64,000 nucleotides of DNA, taken from positions 1-64,000 of the forward strand of contig DXMJ01000004.1 of the NCBI GenBank assembly GCA_019414265.1. The letters are read 5' to 3'. The first letter of the stretch is position 1. Each line of letters begins with the position of its first letter. The notes below the pieces were generated by a model. The model was not told where the DNA came from. It did no database searches and saw only the letters and a list, made by a program, of their open reading frames with translations. This stretch comes from Collinsella sp. (GTDB lineage: Bacteria > Actinomycetota > Coriobacteriia > Coriobacteriales > Coriobacteriaceae). Of the stretch, positions 1 to 8,412 are shown one piece after another. Position numbers and translations under genes: made by a program.

Positions 1-414
1 GAGCCGCTTCGCCTTGTCGTGCCCTGCATCGTTGCGGGCATAGGGTGCCGTCGCGGTGCGTGCGCCGAAGCGATCGGGGAGGCGTTTCTTCTCGCGTGCG
101 GGCAGGCGGGCATCTCGCCTTCGGCCGTTCGCGAGGCGGCGACGATCGACGTGAAGGCGCGCGAGGAGGGCCTGCTCGCCTTCTGCCGCGCGCGCAATAT
201 CCCGCTCGCGACGTATTCCGCAGAGGAGTTGTCGCAGGTCGAAGGCAGCGTTTCGCCATCTGATTTCGTGTGCGCGACGGTGGGGGTCGACAATGTGTGC
301 GAGCGCGCGGCGCTCGCGGACGGGGGTAAACTTATCTTCCCGAAGCTCGCTCACGGCGGCGTGACCGTCGCGTTTTCCAAGGTAACTTTCGAACTTTCGT
401 TTAAGGAGCGGTGA
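1..414 (+). CDS. cbiG: CbiG, cobalt-precorrin 5A hydrolase, C-terminal part (5' truncated by window edge)
   Basis: The frame is open from base 1, so this is the 3' portion (137 codons) of a gene that starts upstream. The translation holds the small C-terminal CbiG domain, with an early glycine/cysteine-rich strand (VAGIGCRRG) and the closing region ending in FSKVTFELSFKER. CbiG opens the delta-lactone of cobalt-precorrin 5A and releases acetaldehyde during anaerobic ring contraction. The TGA stop shares one base with the ATG of cbiH, so the two are probably translationally coupled. A GTG at 19 could be read as a start, but the upstream frame continues, so truncation is preferred. Confidence 0.85.
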   Translation, partial: EPLRLVVPCIVAGIGCRRGACAEAIGEAFLLACGQAGISPSAVREAATIDVKAREEGLLAFCRARNIPLATYSAEELSQVEGSVSPSDFVCATVGVDNVCERAALADGGKLIFPKLAHGGVTVAFSKVTFELSFKER

Positions 415-1157
415 TGGGAAAGCTCTTCGTGGTGGGGATCGGCCCGGGCGGCCCCGACGGCATGACGATTGCGGCTCGGCGCGCGCTCGAGGCGGCCGAC
501 ATCGTTGTGGGGTACACGAAATACGTGGAGCTCGCGCTCGCCGCCGTGCCTGACGCGGCGCATCTCGCGACGCCGATGATGCACGAGGTCGAACGGTGCC
601 GCCTGGCGCTTTCGCGCGCGCAGAGCGGAGAAGCCGTGGCGCTCGTGTGCAGCGGTGACGCGGGCGTGTATGGCATGGCGAGCCCCGTGCTGGAGCTTGC
701 GGAGGACTACCCCGATGTTGACGTGGAAGTTATCGCCGGGGCCACCGCGGCTCAGAGCGGGTCGGCGGTGCTCGGCGCCCCGCTTGCCCACGACTTCGCG
801 GTCGTGTCGCTCTCCGACCTGCTCACGCCGTGGGATGTCATCGAGCGCAGGCTCGCCGCCGTGGCGAGCGCCGACTTCTGCATCTGTTTGTACAACCCGC
901 GCAGCAGAAAGCGCGCCGACAGGCTCTCGCGCGCGGCGAAGATTATGCTCGAATGGAAGGCCCCCGACACGCTCTGCGGCTGGGTACGCAACATCGGGCG
1001 CGAGGGGCAGCAGTCGGGCATGTGCAGGCTCTCCGAGCTGGAGGAGTTCGACGCCGACATGTTCACCACCGTGTTCGTCGGCAACGCGGACACGAAGCGC
1101 GTAGGCGGCCGTATGGTCACGCCGCGCGGGTATCGGGAGATTCCATGCGAAAGGTAA
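414..1157 (+). CDS. cbiH: CbiH, cobalt-precorrin-3B C17-methyltransferase
   Basis: A 247-residue SAM-dependent tetrapyrrole methylase, the family's usual size. The N-terminal glycine-rich strand VVGIGPGGPDGMT, the CSGDAGVYGMA loop and IAGATAAQSGSAVLGAP are hallmarks of the CbiH/CobJ branch. It methylates C17 and contracts the corrin ring. ATG 414 was chosen because AAGGAG lies just upstream (403-408); a GTG at 411 is in frame but closer to the ribosome-binding site. Its 3' end overlaps the next gene by 13 bases, showing tight operon packing. Confidence 0.93.
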   Translation: MGKLFVVGIGPGGPDGMTIAARRALEAADIVVGYTKYVELALAAVPDAAHLATPMMHEVERCRLALSRAQSGEAVALVCSGDAGVYGMASPVLELAEDYPDVDVEVIAGATAAQSGSAVLGAPLAHDFAVVSLSDLLTPWDVIERRLAAVASADFCICLYNPRSRKRADRLSRAAKIMLEWKAPDTLCGWVRNIGREGQQSGMCRLSELEEFDADMFTTVFVGNADTKRVGGRMVTPRGYREIPCER

Positions 1158-2617
1158 CGATCATCGGGGCGGGGCCCGGAAACCCCGACTTGCTCTCGCG
1201 TGCGGCGCTCGACGCGATCGACATCGCCGACGTGGTCATCGGCGCTCATCGCGCGCTTGTCGGCATCGACGTGCCGCCCGACGTGGTGAAATGCGAGCTC
1301 GTGAAGACGGCGGACATCGTCGCCGCGCTCATTGATGCGGCGTCGTGGCAGCGCGCCGTGGTCGTGATGACGGGCGATGTGGGGCTGTTCAGCGGCGCGC
1401 GCCGCCTGATGGAGGCTCTCTCCGGCGACGCGCAGGTGGACGTGCACGTCATTCCCGGCATAAGCTCAGCGTCGTATCTCGCCGCGCGCCTCGCGCGTCC
1501 ATGGCAGGATTGGCGCTTCGCGAGCGCTCACGGCGTGGCGTGCGACATCGTGGCCGAGGCCGAGCGCGCAGGTGAGCTCTTCCTCGCCACGTCGGGCGGG
1601 GAAGACCCCTCGCGGCTTTCGGGCGAGCTTGTGCAGGCGGGCTTCGCGGACGCGCGCGTGACGGTGGCCGAGCGCCTGTCGTACCCCGATGAGCGCATCA
1701 CCTGCGCGACCGCAAGTGAAATCGCAGGTCAGACGTTCGACGACTTGAACGTGATGCTTATCGAGTTCGCAGGCTGCGCCGGGTCGCCTGCGGGCTCTAG
1801 CGCAGCCTCCGAGGCGCCGGCCGGCGCGTCTGCGCCCGCGGCGGCTTCTTTCGCGGCGGACTCTGCGGGCGCATTCCGCGCCGCGAGCTCCCGCTGGCCG
1901 TACGCTTCCTCGGGCATTCCCGACGAGCTCTTCATCCGCGGCGAAGTTCCCATGACCAAGCAGGAGGTGCGCGCCGTCGCGCTCGCGAAACTGCGCCTTA
2001 CCGCGACCGACACCGTGTGGGACGTCGGCGCCGGCACGGGGAGCGTGTCGATCGAGGCGGCGCTCGTCGCGCGAGCGGGGTCGGTATGGGCGGTCGAGCG
2101 CAACGCGGCCGGCGTGCGGCTCATTCGAGAGAACGCGGATGCATTCGGGTGCGGCAACGTGCATGCGGTCCCCGGTGTCGCCCCCGAAGCGCTCGCGAAA
2201 CTGCCTGTCCCCGACGCCGTGTTCGTCGGCGGGAGCGCGGGCGAGCTTCCCTCCATCGTGGAGGCGGCGCTCGAGAAGAACTCGCAGGTTCGCCTGTGCG
2301 TGCCATGCGTCACCGTTGAGACGCTCACCGAGGCGTGCGCGCTCCTCTCGGGTTCGCGCTTTAAGGGGTTCGAGGCGTGCCAGGTGTCGGCCGCCCGTGC
2401 CGAGGCTGTAGGCTCGCACCATCTTATGAAGGCGCAAAACCCCGTGTTCCTCGTCAGCGCGCGTGGTGCGGGCGCGGATGCCGAGGAGCTTGCCGAAGTC
2501 GGCGCGCTTGCTGAGTCGCCTGTCGGGGAGGACCTCTCTGTCGAGGGGAACCCATCCGTTGAGGTGGTCTCGCTTGCTAACTGCAGCGCCGCAGGTGGGG
2601 AAGGCGGCGCCCGGTGA
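1145..2617 (+). CDS. cbiET: CbiE-CbiT fusion, precorrin-6Y C5,15-methyltransferase (decarboxylating), CobL-like
   Basis: A 490-residue two-domain protein. Residues ~1-205 are a CbiE tetrapyrrole methylase (IIGAGPGNPDLLS, TGDVGLFSGAR, IPGISSASYLAARL). An Ala/Ser/Gly-rich linker follows (~205-250). Residues ~255-440 are a CbiT methyltransferase with the SAM-binding VWDVGAGTGSVSIEAA. Together they methylate C5 and C15 and decarboxylate the ring, as CobL does in aerobes. About 45 C-terminal residues are low-complexity and not typical of the family. The open frame extends far upstream to 830, but the homology and gene order place the start at ATG 1145. Confidence 0.92.
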   Translation: MRKVTIIGAGPGNPDLLSRAALDAIDIADVVIGAHRALVGIDVPPDVVKCELVKTADIVAALIDAASWQRAVVVMTGDVGLFSGARRLMEALSGDAQVDVHVIPGISSASYLAARLARPWQDWRFASAHGVACDIVAEAERAGELFLATSGGEDPSRLSGELVQAGFADARVTVAERLSYPDERITCATASEIAGQTFDDLNVMLIEFAGCAGSPAGSSAASEAPAGASAPAAASFAADSAGAFRAASSRWPYASSGIPDELFIRGEVPMTKQEVRAVALAKLRLTATDTVWDVGAGTGSVSIEAALVARAGSVWAVERNAAGVRLIRENADAFGCGNVHAVPGVAPEALAKLPVPDAVFVGGSAGELPSIVEAALEKNSQVRLCVPCVTVETLTEACALLSGSRFKGFEACQVSAARAEAVGSHHLMKAQNPVFLVSARGAGADAEELAEVGALAESPVGEDLSVEGNPSVEVVSLANCSAAGGEGGAR

Positions 2618-3996
2618 GCACGTCCATCCCGCGCTTCATGGTCGCTGCGCCCTCGAGCGGGAGCGGCAAGACGGTCGTAACGTGCGCGCTCCTGCGCGCG
2701 CTCGCGCACCGCGGCATTGCATGCGCGGCCTTCAAATGCGGCCCCGACTACATTGACCCGCTCTTTCATCGCCGCGTCGTGGGTGCGCGCTCGGGCAATT
2801 TAGACGGCTTCTTCACCGACGCCCCGACGCTGCGCGCCCTGCTCGCACGCGGCGCCGCGGGCGCGGATGTCGCGGTGCTCGAGGGGGTTATGGGCTTCTA
2901 CGACGGCATGGCGCCCGGCGTGGCCGACGCGAGCAGCTACCAGGTTGCGCGCAACACGGAAACGCCGGTCGTTTTAGTGGTGAACGGGCGCGGGGCGTCT
3001 TTATCGCTCGCCGCTGTAATCCGCGGCATCGCCGAGTTCCTGCCTTGTGCGAACGTGCGCGGCGTCGTGCTGAACAAGACGAGCGCCGCTGCCTGCGCCT
3101 ACGCGGCGCCTGCGATCGAGAAGCACACGGGCGTCGCGGTTTTGGGGAATATCCCCGCCGACGAGGCGTTCTCGCTCGAAAGCCGGCATCTGGGGCTTGT
3201 GACCGCCGACGAGGTCGAGCAGCTCTCCGCGCGCATCGACAAGATGGCCGAGCTGGTGGAAAAGAGCATCGACGTCGACCGCTTGCTCGAAATAGCGGCG
3301 ACGGCACCCGATATCCGCGAGGAACCTTACCGGTTGGAGCCGATCGCGGGAGCGCGGCCCATCGTCGCCGTCGCGCGTGACGAGGCGTTCTCGTTCTACT
3401 ACGAGGAGAATCTGCGCGCGCTCGAGGACCTGGGTTGCGAGCTGGCCTTTTTCAGCCCCCTGTGTGATGGCGAGTTGCCCCGGGGGACAAGCGCCCTCTA
3501 TCTGGGGGGCGGCTACCCGGAGCTCCATGCGCGGCAGCTCTCCGAGAACGTGTCGATGCGCGGGGCGGTGCGGCGCGCGGTGGAATCCGGCATGCCGACG
3601 GTCGCCGAATGCGGTGGGTTTCTGTACCTGCAGCGCGAAATCGCCGATAGCGAGGGGTGGCGCTGGCCTGTTGCGGGCGCCCTTGAGGGCGCAAGCGAGA
3701 ACGGGGGAAGGCTGTCCCATTTCGGGTACGTGGAGCTCACTTCCCAACGCGACGGGCTCTACGGGCCGCGCGGCACACGCATCCGCGCGCACGAGTTCCA
3801 CTACTGGCAGTCCACCTGCCCGGGCGGCGACTTTTGGGCGCAGAAGCCCCGGCGCGACAAGGGCTGGCCGTGCATGACGACCACCCCGTCCCTGGTGGCG
3901 GGCTTCCCGCATGTGTACTATCCTGCGAACCCCGACGTTGCGCGCGCGTTCGCGTCTGCCGCAGCGTCGTTCACAGAGAGGAGGCGGCATGGCTGA
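2614..3996 (+). CDS. cbiA: CbiA, cobyrinate a,c-diamide synthase
   Basis: A 460-residue glutamine-dependent amidotransferase that converts the a and c carboxylates of cob(II)yrinate to amides using ATP. The N-terminal dethiobiotin-synthetase-like domain carries the P-loop APSSGSGKTVV (residues ~11-21). The C-terminal class I glutaminase domain carries the nucleophile in AECGGFLYL (Cys ~332) and the late His in AHEFHYW. The GTG start overlaps the stop of cbiET (GTGA). It sits with cbiP, the other amidase of the pathway, in the same operon. Confidence 0.94.
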   Translation: MSTSIPRFMVAAPSSGSGKTVVTCALLRALAHRGIACAAFKCGPDYIDPLFHRRVVGARSGNLDGFFTDAPTLRALLARGAAGADVAVLEGVMGFYDGMAPGVADASSYQVARNTETPVVLVVNGRGASLSLAAVIRGIAEFLPCANVRGVVLNKTSAAACAYAAPAIEKHTGVAVLGNIPADEAFSLESRHLGLVTADEVEQLSARIDKMAELVEKSIDVDRLLEIAATAPDIREEPYRLEPIAGARPIVAVARDEAFSFYYEENLRALEDLGCELAFFSPLCDGELPRGTSALYLGGGYPELHARQLSENVSMRGAVRRAVESGMPTVAECGGFLYLQREIADSEGWRWPVAGALEGASENGGRLSHFGYVELTSQRDGLYGPRGTRIRAHEFHYWQSTCPGGDFWAQKPRRDKGWPCMTTTPSLVAGFPHVYYPANPDVARAFASAAASFTERRRHG

Positions 3997-5131
3997 AGCA
4001 ACCGAAACCGCGCTTGCCTGCATCCGCGAGGAAGTCGAGCGCGCGTTCTCGTCGGCGCCGGGCGCCGTGCTCGAAGCCGCGCTTTCCCGGATCGCGCTCG
4101 CAGACGAGTGCGCCCGTGCCGCCGCGTACGCCGCGTGGGACTCCATCGCGCACCCCTTGGGGGGATTGGGCGACTTTGAAGACGCCGTCGCGTGTATCGC
4201 CGCAGCTCAGGGGAGCGCCGAGGTGGCCGAGTTTCCCCGTGCGCTCGCGGTATTCTTCTCCGACAACGGGGTCGTTGCCGAAGGCGTGTCGCAAAGCGGG
4301 CAAGATGTGACGCGAGCCGTCGCGCGCAACATGTGCGAGGGGGCCGCGAGCGCCTGCCGCATGGCGGCGTTCGCGAGTGCCGAGGTCGTGCCCGTCGACG
4401 TGGGTATGGCCCGGGGCATAGAAGACGCGCGCATGGTGCGCGCGAACGTGCGGCGGGGGAGCGGCAACATCGCTCTCGGCTCCGCTATGTCTCGCGATGG
4501 GGCCGTGCGCGCGATCGAGGTCGGAATCGCCGTCGCGTGCGGGCTTGCCCGCGCCGGCGTGCGCCTTCTCGCCGCGGGCGAGATGGGCATCGGCAACACG
4601 ACCACCTCGGCGGCGGTGGCCGCAGTGCTCATCCGGGCGGACGCGCGGAGCCTTGTCGGGCGCGGCGCGGGGCTCTCGGACGCCTCGCTCGCGCGCAAGC
4701 GCGACGTGGTCGAGCGCGCTATCGACGCGAACTCGCCCGATCCCGCCGACCCGATCGACGTGCTCTCGAAGGTGGGCGGCTTCGACATCGCTGCGATGTG
4801 CGGCTTCTACCTGGGGGCCGCGGTCTCGAAGGCGCCGGCGCTCCTCGACGGGGTCATATCCTGCACGGCGGCCCTGTGCGCGGCGCGCCTGTGCCCCAAC
4901 GCCTTGGGCTACCTCGTGGGCACCCACGCATCAAGCGAACCCGCAAGCCGGGAGCTCCTTCGCGAGCTCGGCATAAAGGCGCCCCTCGACGCAGGCATGC
5001 ACTTGGGCGAGGGCGCGGGCGCCATGGCGTATCTCCCCCTTCTGGATTCGGCGCTGCGCGTGTACCGGGATGGGAAGACGTTCACGGCGACTGGCATGGC
5101 TGCTTACGAGCATTTCGAGGCCGGGAAATGA
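3989..5131 (+). CDS. cobT: CobT, nicotinate-nucleotide:dimethylbenzimidazole phosphoribosyltransferase
   Basis: A 380-residue CobT-family enzyme that makes alpha-ribazole phosphate from a lower-ligand base and nicotinate mononucleotide. Diagnostic stretches include FFSDNGVVAEGVSQS, LAAGEMGIGNTTTSAAV and the C-terminal DAGMHLGEGAGAM, which holds the catalytic Glu of the family. ATG 3989 was chosen because GAGAGGAGG lies at 3976-3984; it overlaps the cbiA stop by eight bases. No gene for making dimethylbenzimidazole is visible in the window, so the base attached in vivo cannot be told. Confidence 0.94.
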   Translation: MAEATETALACIREEVERAFSSAPGAVLEAALSRIALADECARAAAYAAWDSIAHPLGGLGDFEDAVACIAAAQGSAEVAEFPRALAVFFSDNGVVAEGVSQSGQDVTRAVARNMCEGAASACRMAAFASAEVVPVDVGMARGIEDARMVRANVRRGSGNIALGSAMSRDGAVRAIEVGIAVACGLARAGVRLLAAGEMGIGNTTTSAAVAAVLIRADARSLVGRGAGLSDASLARKRDVVERAIDANSPDPADPIDVLSKVGGFDIAAMCGFYLGAAVSKAPALLDGVISCTAALCAARLCPNALGYLVGTHASSEPASRELLRELGIKAPLDAGMHLGEGAGAMAYLPLLDSALRVYRDGKTFTATGMAAYEHFEAGK

Positions 5132-5676
5132 CGGTGACGCTCGTCATCGGCGCCGCCGCGAGCGGCAAGAGCGCCTACGCCGAGTCCCTGTGCCTCGGGC
5201 ACGACGGCCCTCGCGTGTACCTGGCAACGATGGAGCCCTTCGGGGAAGAGGGCGCCCGCCGCATCGCGCGCCATCGGGCGCTGCGCGAGGGCAAGGGGTT
5301 TTCCACCCTCGAGCGAACGCGTGACGTGGGCGCCGCAGTGTCCGGGCTTCCGCGCGGCTGCACGCTTCTATTGGAGGACGTGGGCAACCTGGTTGCGAAC
5401 GAGCTTTTCGCGGAAGGCGGCTTGTCCCCACGTGACCCCGACGCTGCGGCGCGCGAGGTGCTCGGAGGCATCGAACGGCTCGCTCAGGCCGCTGCGTATA
5501 CGGTGGTGGTCACCGTCGACGTGTTCGCCGATGAGATGCGCTACGATGAGGGGACCGAGGCATGGAGGCGCGCGCTCGCGCGCGTGAACGCGGGCGTGGC
5601 GGCGCTGGCCGACCGCGCAGTCGAAGTGGTATGCGGGATTCCCGTGTGGATGAAAGGCGAAGGACCTACAAGGTGA
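5128..5676 (+). CDS. cobU: CobU, adenosylcobinamide kinase/guanylyltransferase
   Basis: A 182-residue bifunctional enzyme of nucleotide-loop assembly that phosphorylates adenosylcobinamide and then adds GMP. The P-loop is GAAASGKSAY at residue ~7, the guanylylation region reads RIARHRALR with the expected His, and the C-terminal signature VVCGIPVWMKG is present. ATGA overlap with cobT and GTGA overlap with cobS place it in a coupled trio. A second, degenerate CobU-like domain occurs two genes downstream, so this copy is the likely functional one. Confidence 0.94.
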   Translation: MTVTLVIGAAASGKSAYAESLCLGHDGPRVYLATMEPFGEEGARRIARHRALREGKGFSTLERTRDVGAAVSGLPRGCTLLLEDVGNLVANELFAEGGLSPRDPDAAAREVLGGIERLAQAAAYTVVVTVDVFADEMRYDEGTEAWRRALARVNAGVAALADRAVEVVCGIPVWMKGEGPTR

Positions 5677-6440
5677 AGATAGCAAAGGCAATCGGCGCGG
5701 CGTTCGGAACGTTCTCGCACATCCCCGTCCCGAAATCGGCCTGGACCGATTTCGGGTCAACCCATGCGCTTGCCGCGTTTCCCCTGGTGGGCCTTGCGGA
5801 AGGGTTCCTCATGACGGTGTGGGGGCACGTGGCGAACCTGCTCGGCGTGCCCGCGACCATCGTCGCGGCCGTGCTCGTGGCGCTGCCTGTGGCGGTGACG
5901 GGAGGCATCCACCTAGACGGGCTCTGCGACACCTCCGATGCGCTTGCAAGTTGGGCCCCGCGCGAGCGAAAGCTCGAGATCATGCACGATCCGCGGGCGG
6001 GCGCCTTCGGGGTCATCGGTGTTGTTGTGTACCTTATTCTGCAGTTTTCCCTGTTCACCGCGCTGCCGCTTACGGCGGGGGCGTTCCTCGCGCTTCTGTG
6101 CTCGCTCGTGTTCTCCCGCGCGCTTTCGGGACTCGCCGTTGAATGCTGGCCTGCCGCGCGGGCGGACGGCATGGCCGCGGGGCTCTCGCCTGCGAAGAAG
6201 CGCGCGGCGATCGTCGTGCCGCTTTGCGCTTTCGCTGCGGCTTCGGCTGCAGGGATGGTCGCGTGCGCTCAGGCCGTCGGCGCCTTTATGGCGGTGGCGG
6301 GGCTTTTGGTGCTCGCGTGGTACCGCCATGTTGCCCTGTCCCGCTTCGGCGGGGTGACGGGGGATTTGGCCGGATGGTTTCTGCAATGGGCCGAGCTCGC
6401 GATGCTTGCCATGCTGGTGGTGGGGGGCATGCTCCTATGA
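5673..6440 (+). CDS. cobS: CobS, adenosylcobinamide-GDP ribazoletransferase
   Basis: A 255-residue integral membrane enzyme joining adenosylcobinamide-GDP to alpha-ribazole (phosphate) to give cobalamin (phosphate). The family signatures GGIHLDGLCDTSDAL and MHDPRAGAFGVIG are intact, followed by several hydrophobic segments. The start is a GTG that overlaps the cobU stop. It acts at the cytoplasmic membrane, as does CbiB downstream. Confidence 0.93.
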   Translation: MKIAKAIGAAFGTFSHIPVPKSAWTDFGSTHALAAFPLVGLAEGFLMTVWGHVANLLGVPATIVAAVLVALPVAVTGGIHLDGLCDTSDALASWAPRERKLEIMHDPRAGAFGVIGVVVYLILQFSLFTALPLTAGAFLALLCSLVFSRALSGLAVECWPAARADGMAAGLSPAKKRAAIVVPLCAFAAASAAGMVACAQAVGAFMAVAGLLVLAWYRHVALSRFGGVTGDLAGWFLQWAELAMLAMLVVGGMLL

Positions 6441-7438
6441 TGCTCGTGGTAGGTGGCGCGCATTCGGGGAAGAGGACCTTCGTGCGCGAAAAACTCGGGT
6501 TCGCGGCGGACGATTTCGTCGATGCGGCGCAGCTTGCGGAGGGCGGCGTGCCCGCGGCTTTTGCCGGCCGCGTCGCATACCGTGCTGAGGAACTCGTACG
6601 CGCGCTCGACGCTGACCGGGCGCTCGAGCGGCTGATCGGCTTCGACGCAGTGATTCTGCCCTTGGTCGGCTCGGGGGTCGTCCCCATGCGTGCGGAAGAC
6701 GCCCAATGGCGCGAGCGCGCGGGGCGCCTGGGATGCGCGCTCGCTGCGCGCGCCGACGTCGTCGTGCGCATGACGTGCGGGATTCCCCAGGTCATCAAAG
6801 GAAACCTTGCCGATGCGCCTCGAGGGACGCAGGGCGCGGGTGCGCCTTTGGAAGTCGTCTTCGTGCGCCATGGTGCCACGGCGGGCACGGAAGACCATCG
6901 ATACAGCGGGGCGGGCACCGACGAGCCCCTGTCGAGTGCGGGCGAGCGCGCTTTGCGCGACCTCGCGTGCGATCGTGACGTGTTCCGTGTTATCACGAGC
7001 GGCATGGCCCGCACCGACCAGACGGCGCGCATCCTCTTCCCGAACGCGGAGCTTATGGCGTGCCCCGGTCTGCGCGAGATGGATTTCGGCGACTTCGAGG
7101 GGCGAAGCGCCGCCGAGCTTAAAGAGGATGCGCGCTACCGCGCCTGGGTAGACTCCTGGTGCGAGACGCGCTGCCCGCATGGCGAGGGCAAGAGCGATTT
7201 CACCCGCCGCGTCGTCGCGACGTTTCGGGAGGCGTGCAAATCGGAGCGTGCCCAGGGGAGTGGGCGCGCCGTCTTCGTCGTTCACGCGGGTACCGTGAAA
7301 GCGCTGCTCTCCGAGCTTGCTGTCTCGAAAATGGGATACTTCGACGTGCATACCGAGCCGGGCGGCGCATGGGCCGCCACCTGGGATGGGCGCTGTCTTC
7401 GCGACGTTCGCCCCGCTTCGGGGGGCGATGCCCTGTGA
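6437..7438 (+). CDS. CobU-like P-loop domain fused to CobC-like histidine phosphatase (alpha-ribazole phosphatase)
   Basis: A 333-residue two-domain protein. Residues ~1-130 resemble CobU: a P-loop VVGGAHSGKRTF and the terminal signature MTCGIPQVIKG. The domain is shorter and I see no counterpart of the guanylylated His region found in the full CobU at 5128. Residues ~140-330 are a histidine-phosphatase domain with the VFVRHGAT nucleophile motif, ITSGMARTDQTA, LREMDFGDFEG and VFVVHAGTVKALL. That fits CobC, which dephosphorylates alpha-ribazole or cobalamin phosphate. The position between cobS and cbiB supports a nucleotide-loop role. What the CobU-like half does (binding, scaffold, regulation) is not known from the sequence. 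Confidence 0.8.
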   Translation: MMLVVGGAHSGKRTFVREKLGFAADDFVDAAQLAEGGVPAAFAGRVAYRAEELVRALDADRALERLIGFDAVILPLVGSGVVPMRAEDAQWRERAGRLGCALAARADVVVRMTCGIPQVIKGNLADAPRGTQGAGAPLEVVFVRHGATAGTEDHRYSGAGTDEPLSSAGERALRDLACDRDVFRVITSGMARTDQTARILFPNAELMACPGLREMDFGDFEGRSAAELKEDARYRAWVDSWCETRCPHGEGKSDFTRRVVATFREACKSERAQGSGRAVFVVHAGTVKALLSELAVSKMGYFDVHTEPGGAWAATWDGRCLRDVRPASGGDAL

Positions 7439-8412
7439 TGACGATTCTTGCCGTCGCCGCCGGGTTCGCGGCCGACCTTGCCTTCGGCGACCCGCGCTGG
7501 CTTCCCCATCCCGTCGTCGCCATGGGGCGCGCGATCACGTGGGCCGAAGGCCGCCTGCGGCGCGCATTCCCGCAAACGTCCGCGGGCACGCGCGCCGCAG
7601 GGCTTGTGCTCGCCGTGGCGCTTCCGCTTGCGTGTGGACTTTTGACCTGGGGAATCCTGCATCTTTGCGGCATGGTTCACTCCGGCTTGCGCTTCGTGGT
7701 CGAGGCATGGGCGAGCTATCAGATTCTCGCGACATGCGAGCTGCGCCGTCAGAGCCTGGCCGTGGCCCGTGCGTTCTCGAAGGGCGGCCTTGTCGCGGCG
7801 CGCGAAGCCGTCGGGCTCATCGTGGGACGCGACACGTCTGTTCTCGACGAGCAGGGCGTCGCGCGCGCCGCCGTGGAAACGGTGGCGGAGAACGCGAGCG
7901 ACGGCGTCATCGCGCCGCTTTTCTACCTTATGATCGGGGGTGCGCCCTTGGGCATGGCGTACAAGGCGGTGAACACGCTCGACAGCATGGTGGGCTACAA
8001 AAACGAGCGCTACATCGACTTCGGCTGCGCCTCGGCGCGCCTCGACGATGCGGTGAACTGGATTCCCTCGCGCTTATCGGCCCTGCTCATGATCGCCGTG
8101 TGCCCGATCGTCGGGCTCGATGCGCACGGGGCGGCGCGCATCTGGCGCCGCGACAGGCGTCGCCATACGAGCCCGAACGCGGCACAGACCGAGTCAGCGT
8201 GCGCGGGCGCGCTCGGGCTGCGCCTGGCAGGACCCGCGGTGTATTTCGGCAAGCTCGTTGAGAAACCGACGATAGGCGACGCGTCCCGCGAAATCGAGTG
8301 GGGCGACATCGCCCGGGCGACAAGGCTCATGCTCGCTGCGTCCGTATGCGCGCTCGTCGTCTTCGGCGCCGCGCGCGCGGCGGTCGTGCTCGCCGTGGGG
8401 GCGATGTTATGA
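7438..8412 (+). CDS. cbiB: CbiB, adenosylcobinamide-phosphate synthase
   Basis: A 324-residue membrane protein that attaches aminopropanol (phosphate) to adenosylcobyric acid. The N-terminal DLAFGDPRWLPHPVVAMG, the central VAENASDGVIAPLFY and KAVNTLDSMVGYKNERY are strongly conserved in the family, with several membrane segments. ATG 7438 overlaps the previous stop; an in-frame GTG at 7435 is a less likely start. The preferred substrate (aminopropanol or its phosphate from CobD) is inferred from the cobD gene that follows. Confidence 0.93.
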   Translation: MTILAVAAGFAADLAFGDPRWLPHPVVAMGRAITWAEGRLRRAFPQTSAGTRAAGLVLAVALPLACGLLTWGILHLCGMVHSGLRFVVEAWASYQILATCELRRQSLAVARAFSKGGLVAAREAVGLIVGRDTSVLDEQGVARAAVETVAENASDGVIAPLFYLMIGGAPLGMAYKAVNTLDSMVGYKNERYIDFGCASARLDDAVNWIPSRLSALLMIAVCPIVGLDAHGAARIWRRDRRRHTSPNAAQTESACAGALGLRLAGPAVYFGKLVEKPTIGDASREIEWGDIARATRLMLAASVCALVVFGAARAAVVLAVGAML

